Origin: Microbacterium ginsengiterrae | GTDB taxonomy: Bacteria; Actinomycetota; Actinomycetes; Actinomycetales; Microbacteriaceae | Assembly (NCBI RefSeq): GCF_014205075.1 | Contig: NZ_JACHMU010000001.1 | Location: 248,001 to 312,000, forward strand | Direction: 5' to 3' | Length of the DNA stretch: 64,000 nt | Part shown: positions 28,601-37,011 of the stretch, piece by piece | Numbering within the stretch: the first letter of the stretch is position 1 | Layout: every line of letters starts with the position of its first letter | Made by a program: the position numbers and the translations under genes | Notes under the pieces: generated by a model | Database searches by the model: none | What the model was told of the DNA's origin: nothing | Seen by the model: the letters and a program-made list of their open reading frames with translations, nothing else

Positions 28601-28699
28601 CAGCGAGAGCGGCGTGAGGCCGGTGTGCACGCGAGGGCGCAGCCGCTCCTCGACGAACCGTCGGATGCGGGCTTCGATCAGCGCGGTCGTGTCGTGCAT
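25688..28699 (-). CDS. GH38 alpha-mannosidase
   Basis: A 1003-residue cytoplasmic glycoside hydrolase (no signal peptide) that removes alpha-mannosyl residues through a double-displacement mechanism needing Zn2+. The metal motif GHAHIDSAWLWPVRET opens the catalytic domain near residue 255. The nucleophile Asp is about residue 369 in VWLPDSFGYSAALPQI, and a later metal His is in QFHDILPGTSIGW. The long beta-rich C-terminal half (about 650-1003) is typical of GH38. It follows the ROK regulator by 75 bp, suggesting regulation by mannosides. Confidence 0.94.
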   Translation of the reverse strand: MHDTTALIEARIRRFVEERLRPRVHTGLTPLSLERWDVPGEPVPFAEAVAQTYEPFRVGARWGRPWGTTWVRMRGTAPQAPGAELLIDLGFHAAEPGFQAEGTVYRSDGTIIKAVEPRNAHVPLECAPGDEFELYLEAAANPDVADGFRLFRPTPLGSLHTAGDEPLYVFRQADIAIRDDEVWELLQDATVLSQLAAELPESSSRRAEILRALERMVDTADPDDISGSAADARAVLVDVLSRPASASAHRVHAVGHAHIDSAWLWPVRETQRKVARTFSNVLSLQQEKDFVFTASSAQQYAWLKTYQPELFSRVRDAVASGRFVPAGGMWVESDTNMPGGEALARQFVRGKRFFMSEFGVEPLDVWLPDSFGYSAALPQIARAAGSRWMLTQKMSWNETNRMPHHTFLWEGTDGTRIFTHFPPVDTYSAQLSGAELARAERQYAEKGLANTSLVPFGYGDGGGGPNREMIAAAERLASLEGSPTVTLSSPAQFFEAAEAEYPNPPVWSGEMYLEFHRGTYTSQARTKRGNRRSEHALREAELWATAATLRGAEYPYEELDALWETVLLQQFHDILPGTSIGWVHREAERRYAEVLSGTEAVTSRALATLTGEGTTEFSANAGPFAQDGDQPLGIVQVAQRTDAAATVTAVAGGFDIGNEHLAAHIDAEGLLSSVVVRASGREVIAPGRRANLLQLHRDTPTQWDAWDIDEHYRRQVEDLTAVVSLEHVPHPTDAVVCVVRGRGATRITQTLTLAAGSRAIDIETVVDWHERQKLLKLAFPLDVHADTARSEIQFGHVQRPTHANTSWDMARFETVAHRWVHVGEPGFGIAVANDATYGHDITRAPRDGGGTITNVRLSLLRAPLFPDPEADQGEHVFRVSLRPDASIEDAVREGYRLNIPARRVVGDRGVEPVVSVSPGGVVVEAVKLAEDRGGDVIVRLYEALGARSSATLSTSFAFDEVAETDLLERALDASAVTASSGREVSLTLRPFQLVTLRLRGARS

Positions 28700-28729
28700 G
28701 CGGCAGCGGACTCCAATGTCTGGGTCCGG

Positions 28730-28760
28730 ATAGTCAATCGATTGGATTTATGCCTGTCAA
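28730..28760 (-). promoter_or_regulatory. mannosidase promoter with internal palindrome
   Basis: Read on the minus strand: -35 TTGACA (28760-28755), a 19-bp spacer, then GACTAT (28735-28730). The spacer contains the perfect 10-bp palindrome CAATCGATTG (28735-28744), well placed for a repressor. Confidence 0.5.
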
Positions 28761-28774
28761 GGTGCGGAGCGCCG

Positions 28775-30010
28775 TCACGAATCGAGGAGGAGCGCGGCCG
28801 CCCGAGGCGTGAGGACCTCGTCGAGGACGACGCAGCCCGCGCCGACGGCGCCGACGTCGTCGCCGACCACCGCTCCTGCGACGGGGAGCGCGCGCACCGC
28901 GCGCGTCGCACTGGATCGGCGCAGCAGGTCGGGAAGGAGGGCGAGGCACATCTCGGACAACCGCGACCAGAACGGTCCGCCGAGGACGACGCGGTCCACA
29001 TCCAGCATGTTCGTCAGATCGGAGATGAGGACGCTGAGGTGGTGCACGGCGGTCTCGAGCACGGCGCGCGCACCGCTGTCACCCCCTGCGGCCTGCTCGC
29101 ACAGTTCCGTGAAGCGTGCGTCGACGGATTCCGCGTCGCTGCCGACCCGGTCGTCGGAGAGCACGCCCGCCCGCTCGGCGCGCTCGACGATCGCCTGGGG
29201 TGTGCAGACCACTTCCACGCAGCCCCGTCGTCCGCACAGGCATTCCGGCCCGTCGGGGTCGACCATGATGTGCCCGATCTCCCCAGCGTTGCGCGACGCC
29301 CCGCGGACGACGGCTCCGTCGAGCACGAGCGCGGCTCCGATCCCGATCCCCAGGTACACGAACAGGAAGGATCCGTCCGGCGGGTGCTCTCCCGTCCACA
29401 GCTCCGCGACCGCCGCTGCCGTCGTGTCCTTCTCGAGTCGCACGTGCAGCCCTGCCGCGTCCTCGAGAGCATGACGCAGCGGTACACGGTGCCAGGAGTG
29501 CAGCTTGGGCGGATCGATGACCGTCCCGTGCGCGGCGTCGATCGGCCCAGGCGTGGCGACGCCGATGCCGGTGATCGCGTCGCGATCGACGTGCGACCTC
29601 CGGATCAACGCCTCGACCGAATCAGCCATCGCGGCGATGATCCAGCGCGCGTCATCGGAGTGCATCCGCAGTCGGGTGCGCTCGAGCACGGCGCCGGTGA
29701 GGTCCAGCAGCACCAGTGTCATCATCGCCGGATCCAGGTGGACACCGATCGACAGGCGACTTCCCGCGTTCAGCCGCAGGGTGGTGCGCGGCTTGCCCGG
29801 ACCCTGGATCGTGCGCCCGGCCTCCTCGATGAGCCTCTCGTCCAGCAGGCGACGGGTGATGTTCGTGACCGTCTGAGCGGACAGCCCCGTGGCGCCCACC
29901 AGTTCGGTCCGGCTCAGCCCTCCGGGAGAGCGGCGAATCGCCTCGAGGATGACGGACTGGTTGAAGTCGCCCATCTTCGGCAGATTCGTCCCGCGACGCC
30001 GCAGATCCAT
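28775..30010 (-). CDS. ROK family transcriptional regulator
   Basis: A 411-residue repressor from ATG 30010 (an ATG at 30028 is in frame). N-terminal winged helix: LSRTELVGATGLSAQTVTNITRRLLDERLIEE. The ROK sugar-kinase fold follows, with GVATPGPID, GIGIGAALVLDGAVVRGASRNAGEIGHIMVDP and the zinc motif ECLCGRRGCVE. The intact zinc motif and effector fold suggest sugar-responsive DNA binding. It lies upstream of, and in line with, the GH38 gene, so a mannoside-derived inducer is likely but unproven. Confidence 0.9.
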   Translation of the reverse strand: MDLRRRGTNLPKMGDFNQSVILEAIRRSPGGLSRTELVGATGLSAQTVTNITRRLLDERLIEEAGRTIQGPGKPRTTLRLNAGSRLSIGVHLDPAMMTLVLLDLTGAVLERTRLRMHSDDARWIIAAMADSVEALIRRSHVDRDAITGIGVATPGPIDAAHGTVIDPPKLHSWHRVPLRHALEDAAGLHVRLEKDTTAAAVAELWTGEHPPDGSFLFVYLGIGIGAALVLDGAVVRGASRNAGEIGHIMVDPDGPECLCGRRGCVEVVCTPQAIVERAERAGVLSDDRVGSDAESVDARFTELCEQAAGGDSGARAVLETAVHHLSVLISDLTNMLDVDRVVLGGPFWSRLSEMCLALLPDLLRRSSATRAVRALPVAGAVVGDDVGAVGAGCVVLDEVLTPRAAALLLDS

Positions 30011-30065
30011 CGCTCCATCATGACGCATTCATCCGAATCCGTGTCCCCCGAAATACCTACAGACA

Positions 30066-30082
30066 ACGTGTTGCGCACACGT
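30066..30082. promoter_or_regulatory. palindrome upstream of the ROK gene
   Basis: ACGTGT-N5-ACACGT, a perfect 6-5-6 inverted repeat about 56 bp before the ROK start. It is a candidate autoregulatory operator. Its sequence differs from the palindrome in front of the mannosidase gene. Confidence 0.4.
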
Positions 30083-30186
30083 CAGACTGATACCAACGCT
30101 TCGCGTTTCGATCGGTCTCTCTGCCCCAGGGTAGGCAGACGGTGATCGATCTCCTGCGGTGGGTTTTCGGGTAACTTCACCGCACC

Positions 30187-30224
30187 GGCGAGGGGCGGGC
30201 GGCTTCGCCGCCCCTCGCCCTTCT
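30187..30224 (-). terminator. terminator of the two-component operon
   Basis: A 12-bp inverted repeat (30187-30198 with 30208-30219) lies 30 bp beyond the last gene of the minus-strand two-component operon. The rest of 30011-30253 holds the ROK upstream region and no gene. Confidence 0.7.
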
Positions 30225-30253
30225 CTCACTCTGCGCTCCTCGCGTTCCGCTCT

Positions 30254-31273
30254 TCAGCCGACGCGGTCGGAGCGCCGATCGCGCGGGATCTCCCGCCACA
30301 GGCCGACGGCGTCCTCGTCGGAGGAGTCCCCCGTACCGGAGCGGCCGACGACCGTGACTGCCGTGTGCTCGTCCCTCGCGGCGCGGATGATGACGCGTTC
30401 CGACTCCGTCCGGCTGAGCACCTCCGCCAACTCGTCGCGGATCTCGTCGCGCCTGTCCTCATCGAGCTCGTCCAGCCCGCCCTCGTCGAAGACCGTGACG
30501 GAGGCGCCGCGCAGTCGCGCGTCGTGGATGGCCTGACGCACGGCGTCGTTGAGAAGACTCGCCCCTCTGAGCTCGTCGCGCAGCCGCCCCTCGGCCAGCC
30601 GCGCCTCGAGGCGATCGTCGTCCGAGAGGTGACCGTGCGATGCGACGGTCCTCGTGAGCACCGGGCCGGCGACGCTGAGCGCGTACTTCACGCGCACGCG
30701 ACGCTCGCGCTGACGGACCAGTTGAGTGGCATGCCACGCCGAGACGGCACGCTGGATGTCGGCGAGATGTGCGGTGTCGTGGACTGCACGGTCCCAGAAC
30801 AGGACGAGCAGCTGAGCGACGACCGTCCACATCGCCGACCCGACCAGCCCGAGTTCGAGCGCCACGAACGGACCGAGATACAGCGCGGACTCCACAGCGA
30901 GCACGGCGAGCACGAGCCAGCCGGCCACCGGGCGCCGCCGCACGATGCACACCGCCGCGAGCATCCCGACTCCCCCGATGTACCAGGTGGCGAACGGTGC
31001 CGTGAGGTGCGCCGGCTGCAACGACGCGCTGACCATGACGGGCACGATGGCAGCCGTCACCACGGCGACCACACCCCACCACCCTGGCATCCGCACGCTC
31101 TCGTGCACACCGATGAGCACCGTGGCGATCACGACGCTGAGATACAGCACGATCGCTCCGACCATGAGCAGCGGCGCCGTCGGCTGGACGATCCACCACA
31201 CCGCTCTCGCGGCGAAGTACACCGCGAATCCGACGGCGAGCGCCGTCGCCACACTCCGCACCGAACGGTTCAC
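30254..31273 (-). CDS. membrane protein partner of two-component system
   Basis: A 339-residue protein from GTG 31273, overlapping the kinase stop as GTGA. Its N-terminal half has about five hydrophobic segments (residues ~8-160). The C-terminal ~170 residues are soluble, charged and rich in Asp/Glu/Arg (DEGGLDELDEDRRDEIRDELAEVL). There is no visible kinase H-box or ATP-binding motif. Coupling to a NarL-type kinase and regulator suggests a sensory or modulating subunit. I do not recognise a characterised family. Confidence 0.72.
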   Translation of the reverse strand: MNRSVRSVATALAVGFAVYFAARAVWWIVQPTAPLLMVGAIVLYLSVVIATVLIGVHESVRMPGWWGVVAVVTAAIVPVMVSASLQPAHLTAPFATWYIGGVGMLAAVCIVRRRPVAGWLVLAVLAVESALYLGPFVALELGLVGSAMWTVVAQLLVLFWDRAVHDTAHLADIQRAVSAWHATQLVRQRERRVRVKYALSVAGPVLTRTVASHGHLSDDDRLEARLAEGRLRDELRGASLLNDAVRQAIHDARLRGASVTVFDEGGLDELDEDRRDEIRDELAEVLSRTESERVIIRAARDEHTAVTVVGRSGTGDSSDEDAVGLWREIPRDRRSDRVG

Positions 31274-32445
31274 GCGCGCTCCCAACTGAGCAGGACCCGC
31301 GTTCCCGCCGCGCCGGAATCGATCGTGGCGCTGCCGGCGACCGCTGCCATCCGGGCGACGATGGACGCCCTGATCCCGAGGCGGTCCTCGCCGATCGTCT
31401 CGAGATCGAACCCGGGCCCTGCGTCGATGACCGTCACCGAGACACCCGCGTCGCCGTCGCCCTCCGCCACGACATGCAGCCCGCGGCCGGAGGCATGCGT
31501 GAGGGCATTGCCGATCGCCTGCCGTGCGGCGAGCACCACAGCGCGGGCGACGCGCCCGGGGATGAGCCCAGCCGTGCCGCGCTCCTCGACGATCGCGTCC
31601 GCACCGAGCTCGGACAGGGCACGGCGCAGTTCGGCGACGATCTGCGCCGTGCCGACGGGATCGTCGCTGCCCTCCTGCGCGACGACGGCCTCCGTGTTGG
31701 CCAGGCGGGTCAGAGCCTCCCTGGCCATCGCGACCGCGAGATCCCGCGCACGGTCCGAGTCCGCACGTTCCGCTGCGATGAGCGCGGCGAGCACGCTGTC
31801 GTGCATGAGCGCGGCCATCGCCACGCGCTCCTCCTCGACCGCCGCACCGGCGGCCGCCGCCGTGTACGACGCCACGGCCTGTCCTCTTGCCTCGTCCACC
31901 CCGGCCGCGACCGAGCGGAACATCCACCCCAGCGAGATGATGACGATCCCGAGGATCAGGGTGAAGGACACGTCGAAGGCTGTGCTCGTCCAATAGGCGC
32001 TGGAGAAATCGCCCTCGACGAGTCGGATGTAGCCGTAGATGAGCGGCAGCGCGAACGCGAGGATGACCTGCATCCACACGGCGAACGCCAGCATGGCCGC
32101 GACGACGCCGACATTGACGAGGAAGAAGATCCACGGTTGGTTCGCGCGGTACGGCGAGGCGTCGTTCACAAGGGGCCAGGCGGCGAGCGCCACGACGTAT
32201 CCGATCGCGAACACGCCGGCCGTCTGACGGACCCCACGGCCGATCACGCACGCGAGGAGCATCGCGGCCAACGGGACGTAGACGATCAGCAGCAGGACGA
32301 CCTGCACGGTCGACGCGCCGTGAGCGAGCCCGCCGATCGCCGCGACGAGGGCCTGTGCGCCGAGGATGGCCGAACCGATCGCGATCACCGTGGCGAGGAT
32401 GCGCTCCATGCGCTTCCCCGTGAAGCGCTCGAACTGGTTCTCCAT
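31270..32445 (-). CDS. sensor histidine kinase (NarL-type partner)
   Basis: A 391-residue kinase from ATG 32445; GTG 32502 is an alternative that would overlap the regulator stop. Six or so membrane segments lie in residues ~15-185. The dimerisation/phosphoacceptor helix VEEERVAMAALMHDSVLAAL has His near 215, and the HATPase shows an N box (ARQAIGNALTHASG), DAGPGFD and GIRASIVARMAAVAG. The layout fits the HPK7 class that pairs with LuxR/NarL regulators. No extracellular sensor domain is evident, so the membrane part or the partner protein may sense the signal. Confidence 0.85.
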   Translation of the reverse strand: MENQFERFTGKRMERILATVIAIGSAILGAQALVAAIGGLAHGASTVQVVLLLIVYVPLAAMLLACVIGRGVRQTAGVFAIGYVVALAAWPLVNDASPYRANQPWIFFLVNVGVVAAMLAFAVWMQVILAFALPLIYGYIRLVEGDFSSAYWTSTAFDVSFTLILGIVIISLGWMFRSVAAGVDEARGQAVASYTAAAAGAAVEEERVAMAALMHDSVLAALIAAERADSDRARDLAVAMAREALTRLANTEAVVAQEGSDDPVGTAQIVAELRRALSELGADAIVEERGTAGLIPGRVARAVVLAARQAIGNALTHASGRGLHVVAEGDGDAGVSVTVIDAGPGFDLETIGEDRLGIRASIVARMAAVAGSATIDSGAAGTRVLLSWERA

Positions 32446-32491
32446 CGCACTGGGGGACGGGATCTTCCCCCAGGCGGCACGTAGGTCGCTG

Positions 32492-33154
32492 TCAACCGGC
32501 ACTCGTGGCCCCGTCCGAGGCGACGATGCCGTCCTCCATGGCACGCCGCAGCAGGTCGACCTTCGTCGGGGCCGGTCGACCGACCTCGACGTACTTCACG
32601 CGCACCCTGGTGATGTTCTCCTTCGCCGTGGAGTACGCGACTCCGAGACGGTCGGCCACGGCCTTCAGTGGGAGCCCGGTGGCGTACAGCCGGAGAACGT
32701 CGCGCTCGCGCACGGAGAGCTGCGCATCGGCGAACGCACGGTCGCCCTCGACGGCGCTCGCCCACTCGACGTTGTTCAGAGCCTCACCGCGGGAGACGGT
32801 GCGGATCGCGCCGAGCACGTCATCCAGGGACGACGACTTGCTCACCACTCCGGCCGCCCCCGCGGCCAGTGCCTCACGGACGGCGGCGGGTCGGTCGGCC
32901 ACGCTGTGGATCACCACGCTCGCGCCGTCACCGACGAGAGCGCCGACGTTCTCGGTGACCGTGGTGCCGTCGCCGAGCGTGAGGTCGAGCACGACCACGT
33001 CCGCGGGGGTCGATCCCGTCGACGCCCGCCACTCGAGATACTCACCGACCGTACTGCCGGAGAAGACGACGGTGCAGGCGTTCGCGCGTTCGCACGCGAG
33101 CTCCAATCCGAGGCGGACGGACTCGTGATCATCGATGAGGGCGACCCTGCTCAT
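32492..33154 (-). CDS. NarL/LuxR-type response regulator
   Basis: A 220-residue regulator. The receiver domain has the acidic pair IDDHESV (Asp8-Asp9), phosphoacceptor Asp57 in VVVLDLTLGDG and the later Lys in GVVSKSSSL. The C-terminal LuxR HTH reads LSVRERDVLRLYATGLPLKAVADRLGVAYSTAKENITRVRVKY, with an unusual AYSTAKENI recognition helix. It is probably phosphorylated by the kinase encoded next. Targets are unknown; the gene lies 21 bp after a methyltransferase gene on the same strand. Confidence 0.93.
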   Translation of the reverse strand: MSRVALIDDHESVRLGLELACERANACTVVFSGSTVGEYLEWRASTGSTPADVVVLDLTLGDGTTVTENVGALVGDGASVVIHSVADRPAAVREALAAGAAGVVSKSSSLDDVLGAIRTVSRGEALNNVEWASAVEGDRAFADAQLSVRERDVLRLYATGLPLKAVADRLGVAYSTAKENITRVRVKYVEVGRPAPTKVDLLRRAMEDGIVASDGATSAG

Positions 33155-33175
33155 GCCGTCAGCCTATCGAGCACG

Positions 33176-34378
33176 TCAGCGGATGAGGGTCGCGACGACC
33201 TCGAAGTGGTGCGAGTGCGGGAACAGGTCGAAGGCACACATCGCCTCCACCTTCCATCCCAGACCGCGGAACGTACCGAGGTCGCGCGCGAGGGCGACCG
33301 GGTCACAGGCCACGTAGACGACGGCATCCGGAGCGAGCGCATGCACGCCATCGACGACCGCGCGCCCCGCGCCGGAGCGCGGCGGATCGAGGACGACGGT
33401 CCCGGCCCGCGCATCGTCCCCGAGCCCCGCGAGGTAACGATCGACCCGCGCGGTGACCGCCGTGACATCGACGTCGGCGAGGTTCTCGCGCGCGTGCGCG
33501 GTCGCCCGTGCACTGGACTCCACCGTCACGATGTCGGAGGCACCGGCCGATGCGAGCGACGAGGCCAGGAGGCCCACGCCGCCGTAGAGGTCCAGGTGCG
33601 TGGCGGACGCATCCACGCGGCCGTCCAGCGCCGATCGCACGGCGGCGTCCAGCGTGGCCGCCGCCGCAGGGTGCACCTGCCAGAATCCGTCGGCGTCGAC
33701 ACGGAACGTCCGGCCTCCGACGCGTTCGGTGAGGACCCGAGGCGCGGGACGGCGCTTGGCGCGTTTCGGACGACGCAGCACGTGCACGTCACCGTCAGCC
33801 GACTCCACGAGGTCGATCCGGCCGGCGTCGCCCTTCTTCAGCGCGAGGGCCTCGGCCTCGACGCGGGGACGGGCGAGCGCGTGGGACGCGACGGGGATGA
33901 CACGGTGACTGCGGGCGGCATAGGGTCCGATGACACCGTCGTCGTCGACGTGCAGGGAGATGCGGGTGCGCCATCCCGTCCCGTCCGTGTCGTCGACGGC
34001 TTCGACGGTCGGCGCGTCCAGACCAGCCCCGGCGAACTTGTCGAGGGCCTCGCGGAGCACCTGCTGCTTCAGGCTGCGCTGATGCGCGAGATCGATGTGT
34101 CCGAGGTCTGCTCCCCCGGCTCTCTCCTCGGGGTCGCGGGAGACGTCGGCCTCTGCCCAGACGTGGGGGCGCCGGTGCGGTGAGGCCTCCACGACCTCGA
34201 CCGTCTCTGCGCGCCAGAAGGACGCCTTGGTGTCATCCGTGATGCGCGCACGGACGCGCTCGCCGGGGATCGCGTCGGAGACGAAGACGACGCGCCCTTC
34301 GTGGCGGGCGATGAAGGTGCCGCCGTGCGCGATGCCGGTGACGTCGAGATCGAGCAGGTCGGATGCTGAACGGGCCAT
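33176..34378 (-). CDS. TrmA/RlmD-like class I SAM RNA methyltransferase
   Basis: A 400-residue uridine-C5 methyltransferase of the TrmA/RumA family from ATG 34378. An N-terminal TRAM domain (residues ~5-62, LLDLDVTGIAHGGTFIARHEGRVVFV) is followed by the SAM fold with LDLYGGVGLLASSLA and VVLDPPRSGAGR. The catalytic Cys near 358 lies in YVACDPVALARDLGTF, where most members read SCNP. No 4Fe-4S cysteine cluster is visible. It is divergent from maf (39 bp), and the response regulator gene follows closely. Confidence 0.88.
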   Translation of the reverse strand: MARSASDLLDLDVTGIAHGGTFIARHEGRVVFVSDAIPGERVRARITDDTKASFWRAETVEVVEASPHRRPHVWAEADVSRDPEERAGGADLGHIDLAHQRSLKQQVLREALDKFAGAGLDAPTVEAVDDTDGTGWRTRISLHVDDDGVIGPYAARSHRVIPVASHALARPRVEAEALALKKGDAGRIDLVESADGDVHVLRRPKRAKRRPAPRVLTERVGGRTFRVDADGFWQVHPAAAATLDAAVRSALDGRVDASATHLDLYGGVGLLASSLASAGASDIVTVESSARATAHARENLADVDVTAVTARVDRYLAGLGDDARAGTVVLDPPRSGAGRAVVDGVHALAPDAVVYVACDPVALARDLGTFRGLGWKVEAMCAFDLFPHSHHFEVVATLIR

Positions 34379-34417
34379 CCTTCCAGGATACGGTCCGCAC
34401 GACGATACGGTGGAGGG

Positions 34418-35059
34418 ATGCAGGTCTGCCTCGCCTCCACGTCTCCGGCCCGACTCATGCTGATGCGACAGGTGGGCATCGAACCGCTCACGCGCGCACC
34501 GGGAACCGATGAGGACGCGATCGCCGCGCGCGCGGCTGCGGAGCGCGGCGCCGAGCTTTCTCCCGAGGAGATGGTCCTGCTGCTGGCCAGGGCCAAGGCC
34601 GCTGACATCGCCGCACGTCTCGCCGCCGAGACCCCGGACTTCGACGGCCTGGTCATCGGCGGCGACTCGATGTTCGCTCTGGGCGGCCGGGTGTACGGCA
34701 AGCCGTACACCCCCGAGGAGGCCACACGGCGATGGCGGGAGATGCGCGGCGAGACCGGCGTCCTCCACTCCGGCCACTCGGTGCTGCGCGTGCAACCCGG
34801 TCAGGCACCGCGCGAGGCGACTGCCGTCGCCGAGGCAGGGGTGACGTTCGCCGACGACATCACCGACGACGAGATCGCCGCATACGTCGCGACCGGCGAG
34901 CCGCTGCACGTCGCGGGTGCCTTCACGGTCGACAGCCTCGGCGGTGCGTTCATCACCCGCGTCGACGGTGACCCCTCGACCGTCGTCGGCATGTCGCTGT
35001 CCACGATCCGCCGGCTCGTGCGTGAGCTGGGCGTGACCTGGACCGACCTCTGGTCGTAG
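34418..35059 (+). CDS. maf: Maf family nucleotide pyrophosphatase
   Basis: A 213-residue nucleoside triphosphate pyrophosphatase acting on dTTP/UTP or modified nucleotides. The N-terminal CLASTSPARLMLMRQVGIEP and the catalytic VIGGDSMFALGGRVYGKP are family marks, and the C-terminal GDPSTVVGMSLSTIRRL is conserved. It is the usual actinobacterial neighbour of acyl-CoA carboxylase genes, here just upstream of accA but 8.8 kb from accE. Confidence 0.93.
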   Translation: MQVCLASTSPARLMLMRQVGIEPLTRAPGTDEDAIAARAAAERGAELSPEEMVLLLARAKAADIAARLAAETPDFDGLVIGGDSMFALGGRVYGKPYTPEEATRRWREMRGETGVLHSGHSVLRVQPGQAPREATAVAEAGVTFADDITDDEIAAYVATGEPLHVAGAFTVDSLGGAFITRVDGDPSTVVGMSLSTIRRLVRELGVTWTDLWS

Positions 35060-35137
35060 ACATCCCGTCACGTTTTCGCGACTTTCTTGTGGAGAGTGCT
35101 CAAAGATCTCGACCTTGATCTCGCTAGGCTGGCAGGC

Positions 35138-36901
35138 ATGCCCATCGAGAAGGTACTCATCGCCAACCGCGGTGAGATCGCCGTACGCATCATCCGAGCC
35201 GCCCGCGATTCCGGGATCTCCTCGGTCGCCGTCTACGCAGACCAGGACCGCGATGCGCTGCACGCGCGCCTCGCGGACGAGGCGTACGCACTGGACGGCG
35301 AGACCAGCGCGGCGACGTACCTCCAGATCGACAAGATCCTCTCCGTCGCCCGGCGCTCCGGTGCCGACGCCGTCCACCCCGGATACGGATTCCTCGCCGA
35401 GAACGCCGACTTCGCCCGCGCCGTCATCGGCGCAGGTCTGATCTGGATCGGCCCGTCGCCCGAGGCGATCGAGTCGCTCGGCGACAAGGTCACCGCTCGC
35501 CACGTCGCCGAGAAGGTCGGCGCCCCGCTCGCCCCCGGCACCCCCGGCCCCGTGGAGACCGCCGAGGAGGTCATCGCCTTCGCCGAGGAGCACGGCCTGC
35601 CCATCGCCATCAAGGCGGCGTACGGCGGCGGCGGTCGCGGCCTCAAGGTCGCCCGTGCGCTCGACGAGGTCGCCGAGCAGTTCGAATCCGCCACGCGAGA
35701 GGCTGTGGCCGCGTTCGGCCGTGGCGAGTGCTTCGTGGAGAAGTACCTCGACAAGCCGCGCCACGTCGAGACCCAGTGCCTCGCGGATGCCGAGGGCAAC
35801 GTCGTCGTCATCTCCACACGCGACTGCTCACTGCAGCGCCGTCACCAGAAGCTCGTGGAGGAGGCCCCCGCGCCCTTCCTCACCGACGAGCAGAACCGTC
35901 AGCTGTACGCGGCATCCAAGGCGATCCTCAAAGAGGTCGGTTACGTGGGCGCCGGCACGTGCGAGTTCCTCATCGGCGCCGACGGCACCGTCTCGTTCCT
36001 CGAGGTGAACACCCGCCTCCAGGTGGAGCACCCCGTCTCGGAGGAGGTCACCGGGATCGACCTCGTCCGCGAGCAGTTCCGCATCGCCGCCGGCGGGACG
36101 ATCGACTACGACGACCCCGCTCCATCAGGGCACTCGATCGAGTTCCGCATCAACGGCGAAGACCCCGGTCGAGGGTTCCTCCCACAGCCCGGACCGATCC
36201 ACGTCTTCAAGACGTTCGGCGGCCCCGGCATCCGACTCGACTCCGGAGTCACCGCCGGCGACTCCGTCTCCGGCGCGTTCGACTCGCTACTGGCCAAGAT
36301 CATCGTCACCGGCAAGGACCGCGCCGAGGCTCTCGAGCGCTCCCGCCGTGCGTTGGACGAGTTCGAGGTCGCCGGGCTCCCCACCGTCCTCCCGTTCCAC
36401 CGCAAGGTGGTGCGCGACGCGGCCTTCACCGCCGAGAGCGGCGAGTTCGGCGTGTACACCCGGTGGATCGAGACCGAATTCGACAACGACATCCCCGCAT
36501 GGGACGGGGAGCTCGACTCCCCCGCACCGGCGGAGAGCCGTCACACGGTGGTCGTCGAGGTCGCCGGCAAGCGCCTCGAGGTCAGCCTTCCCGACCGCGT
36601 GACCGTCGCGGCGGGCACCGCCGGGCGTCCGGCCGCCGTACCGCCGTCCCGCCGGAGCCACGCGACGACGGCCTCGGCCGGTGCCTCCGGCGATGCGGTG
36701 AAGTCGCCCATGCAGGCATCCGTGGTCAAGGTCGCCGTCGAGGAGGGCCAGGAGGTCGTCAAGGGCGATCTGGTCGTCGTGCTCGAAGCGATGAAGATGG
36801 AGCAGCCGCTGCAGGCGCACAAGGACGGCGTGATCGGCAATATCAACGCCGCCCCCGGTGCCACCGTCTCCGCCGGACATCAGCTCCTCACCATCTCCTG
36901 A
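35138..36901 (+). CDS. accA: biotin carboxylase / BCCP alpha subunit
   Basis: The AccA3-type subunit carrying biotin carboxylase and biotin carrier domains. It has 587 residues from ATG 35138. The BC domain (about 1-450) shows [19 protein letters not shown], the ATP-grasp glycine loop [12 protein letters not shown] and [23 protein letters not shown] linker precedes the BCCP domain, whose biotinyl Lys is about residue 553 in LEAMKMEQP. It supplies carboxybiotin to AccD/AccE, encoded 10 kb upstream. A hairpin terminator follows. Confidence 0.96.
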   Translation: MPIEKVLIANRGEIAVRIIRAARDSGISSVAVYADQDRDALHARLADEAYALDGETSAATYLQIDKILSVARRSGADAVHPGYGFLAENADFARAVIGAGLIWIGPSPEAIESLGDKVTARHVAEKVGAPLAPGTPGPVETAEEVIAFAEEHGLPIAIKAAYGGGGRGLKVARALDEVAEQFESATREAVAAFGRGECFVEKYLDKPRHVETQCLADAEGNVVVISTRDCSLQRRHQKLVEEAPAPFLTDEQNRQLYAASKAILKEVGYVGAGTCEFLIGADGTVSFLEVNTRLQVEHPVSEEVTGIDLVREQFRIAAGGTIDYDDPAPSGHSIEFRINGEDPGRGFLPQPGPIHVFKTFGGPGIRLDSGVTAGDSVSGAFDSLLAKIIVTGKDRAEALERSRRALDEFEVAGLPTVLPFHRKVVRDAAFTAESGEFGVYTRWIETEFDNDIPAWDGELDSPAPAESRHTVVVEVAGKRLEVSLPDRVTVAAGTAGRPAAVPPSRRSHATTASAGASGDAVKSPMQASVVKVAVEEGQEVVKGDLVVVLEAMKMEQPLQAHKDGVIGNINAAPGATVSAGHQLLTIS

Positions 36902-36908
36902 ACCGCGC

Positions 36909-36936
36909 TCACCCGTCGCCGATCCGCGACGGGTGA
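36909..36936 (+). terminator. terminator after accA
   Basis: A perfect 11-bp stem (36909-36919 with 36926-36936) with a 6-nt loop starts 7 bp past the accA stop. Confidence 0.75.
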
Positions 36937-37011
36937 CACATGGCCGGACGACCTCCCCCGCTGCCGCTACGCTGACGCTGACAGCACGGTGCTGCGGGCG
37001 AGGCGGTGGTC

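Noticed and set aside
25667..34417. Genomic island bounded by att sites at tRNA genes
   Set aside because: No tRNA, integrase or direct repeats found at either edge; composition looks like the surroundings.
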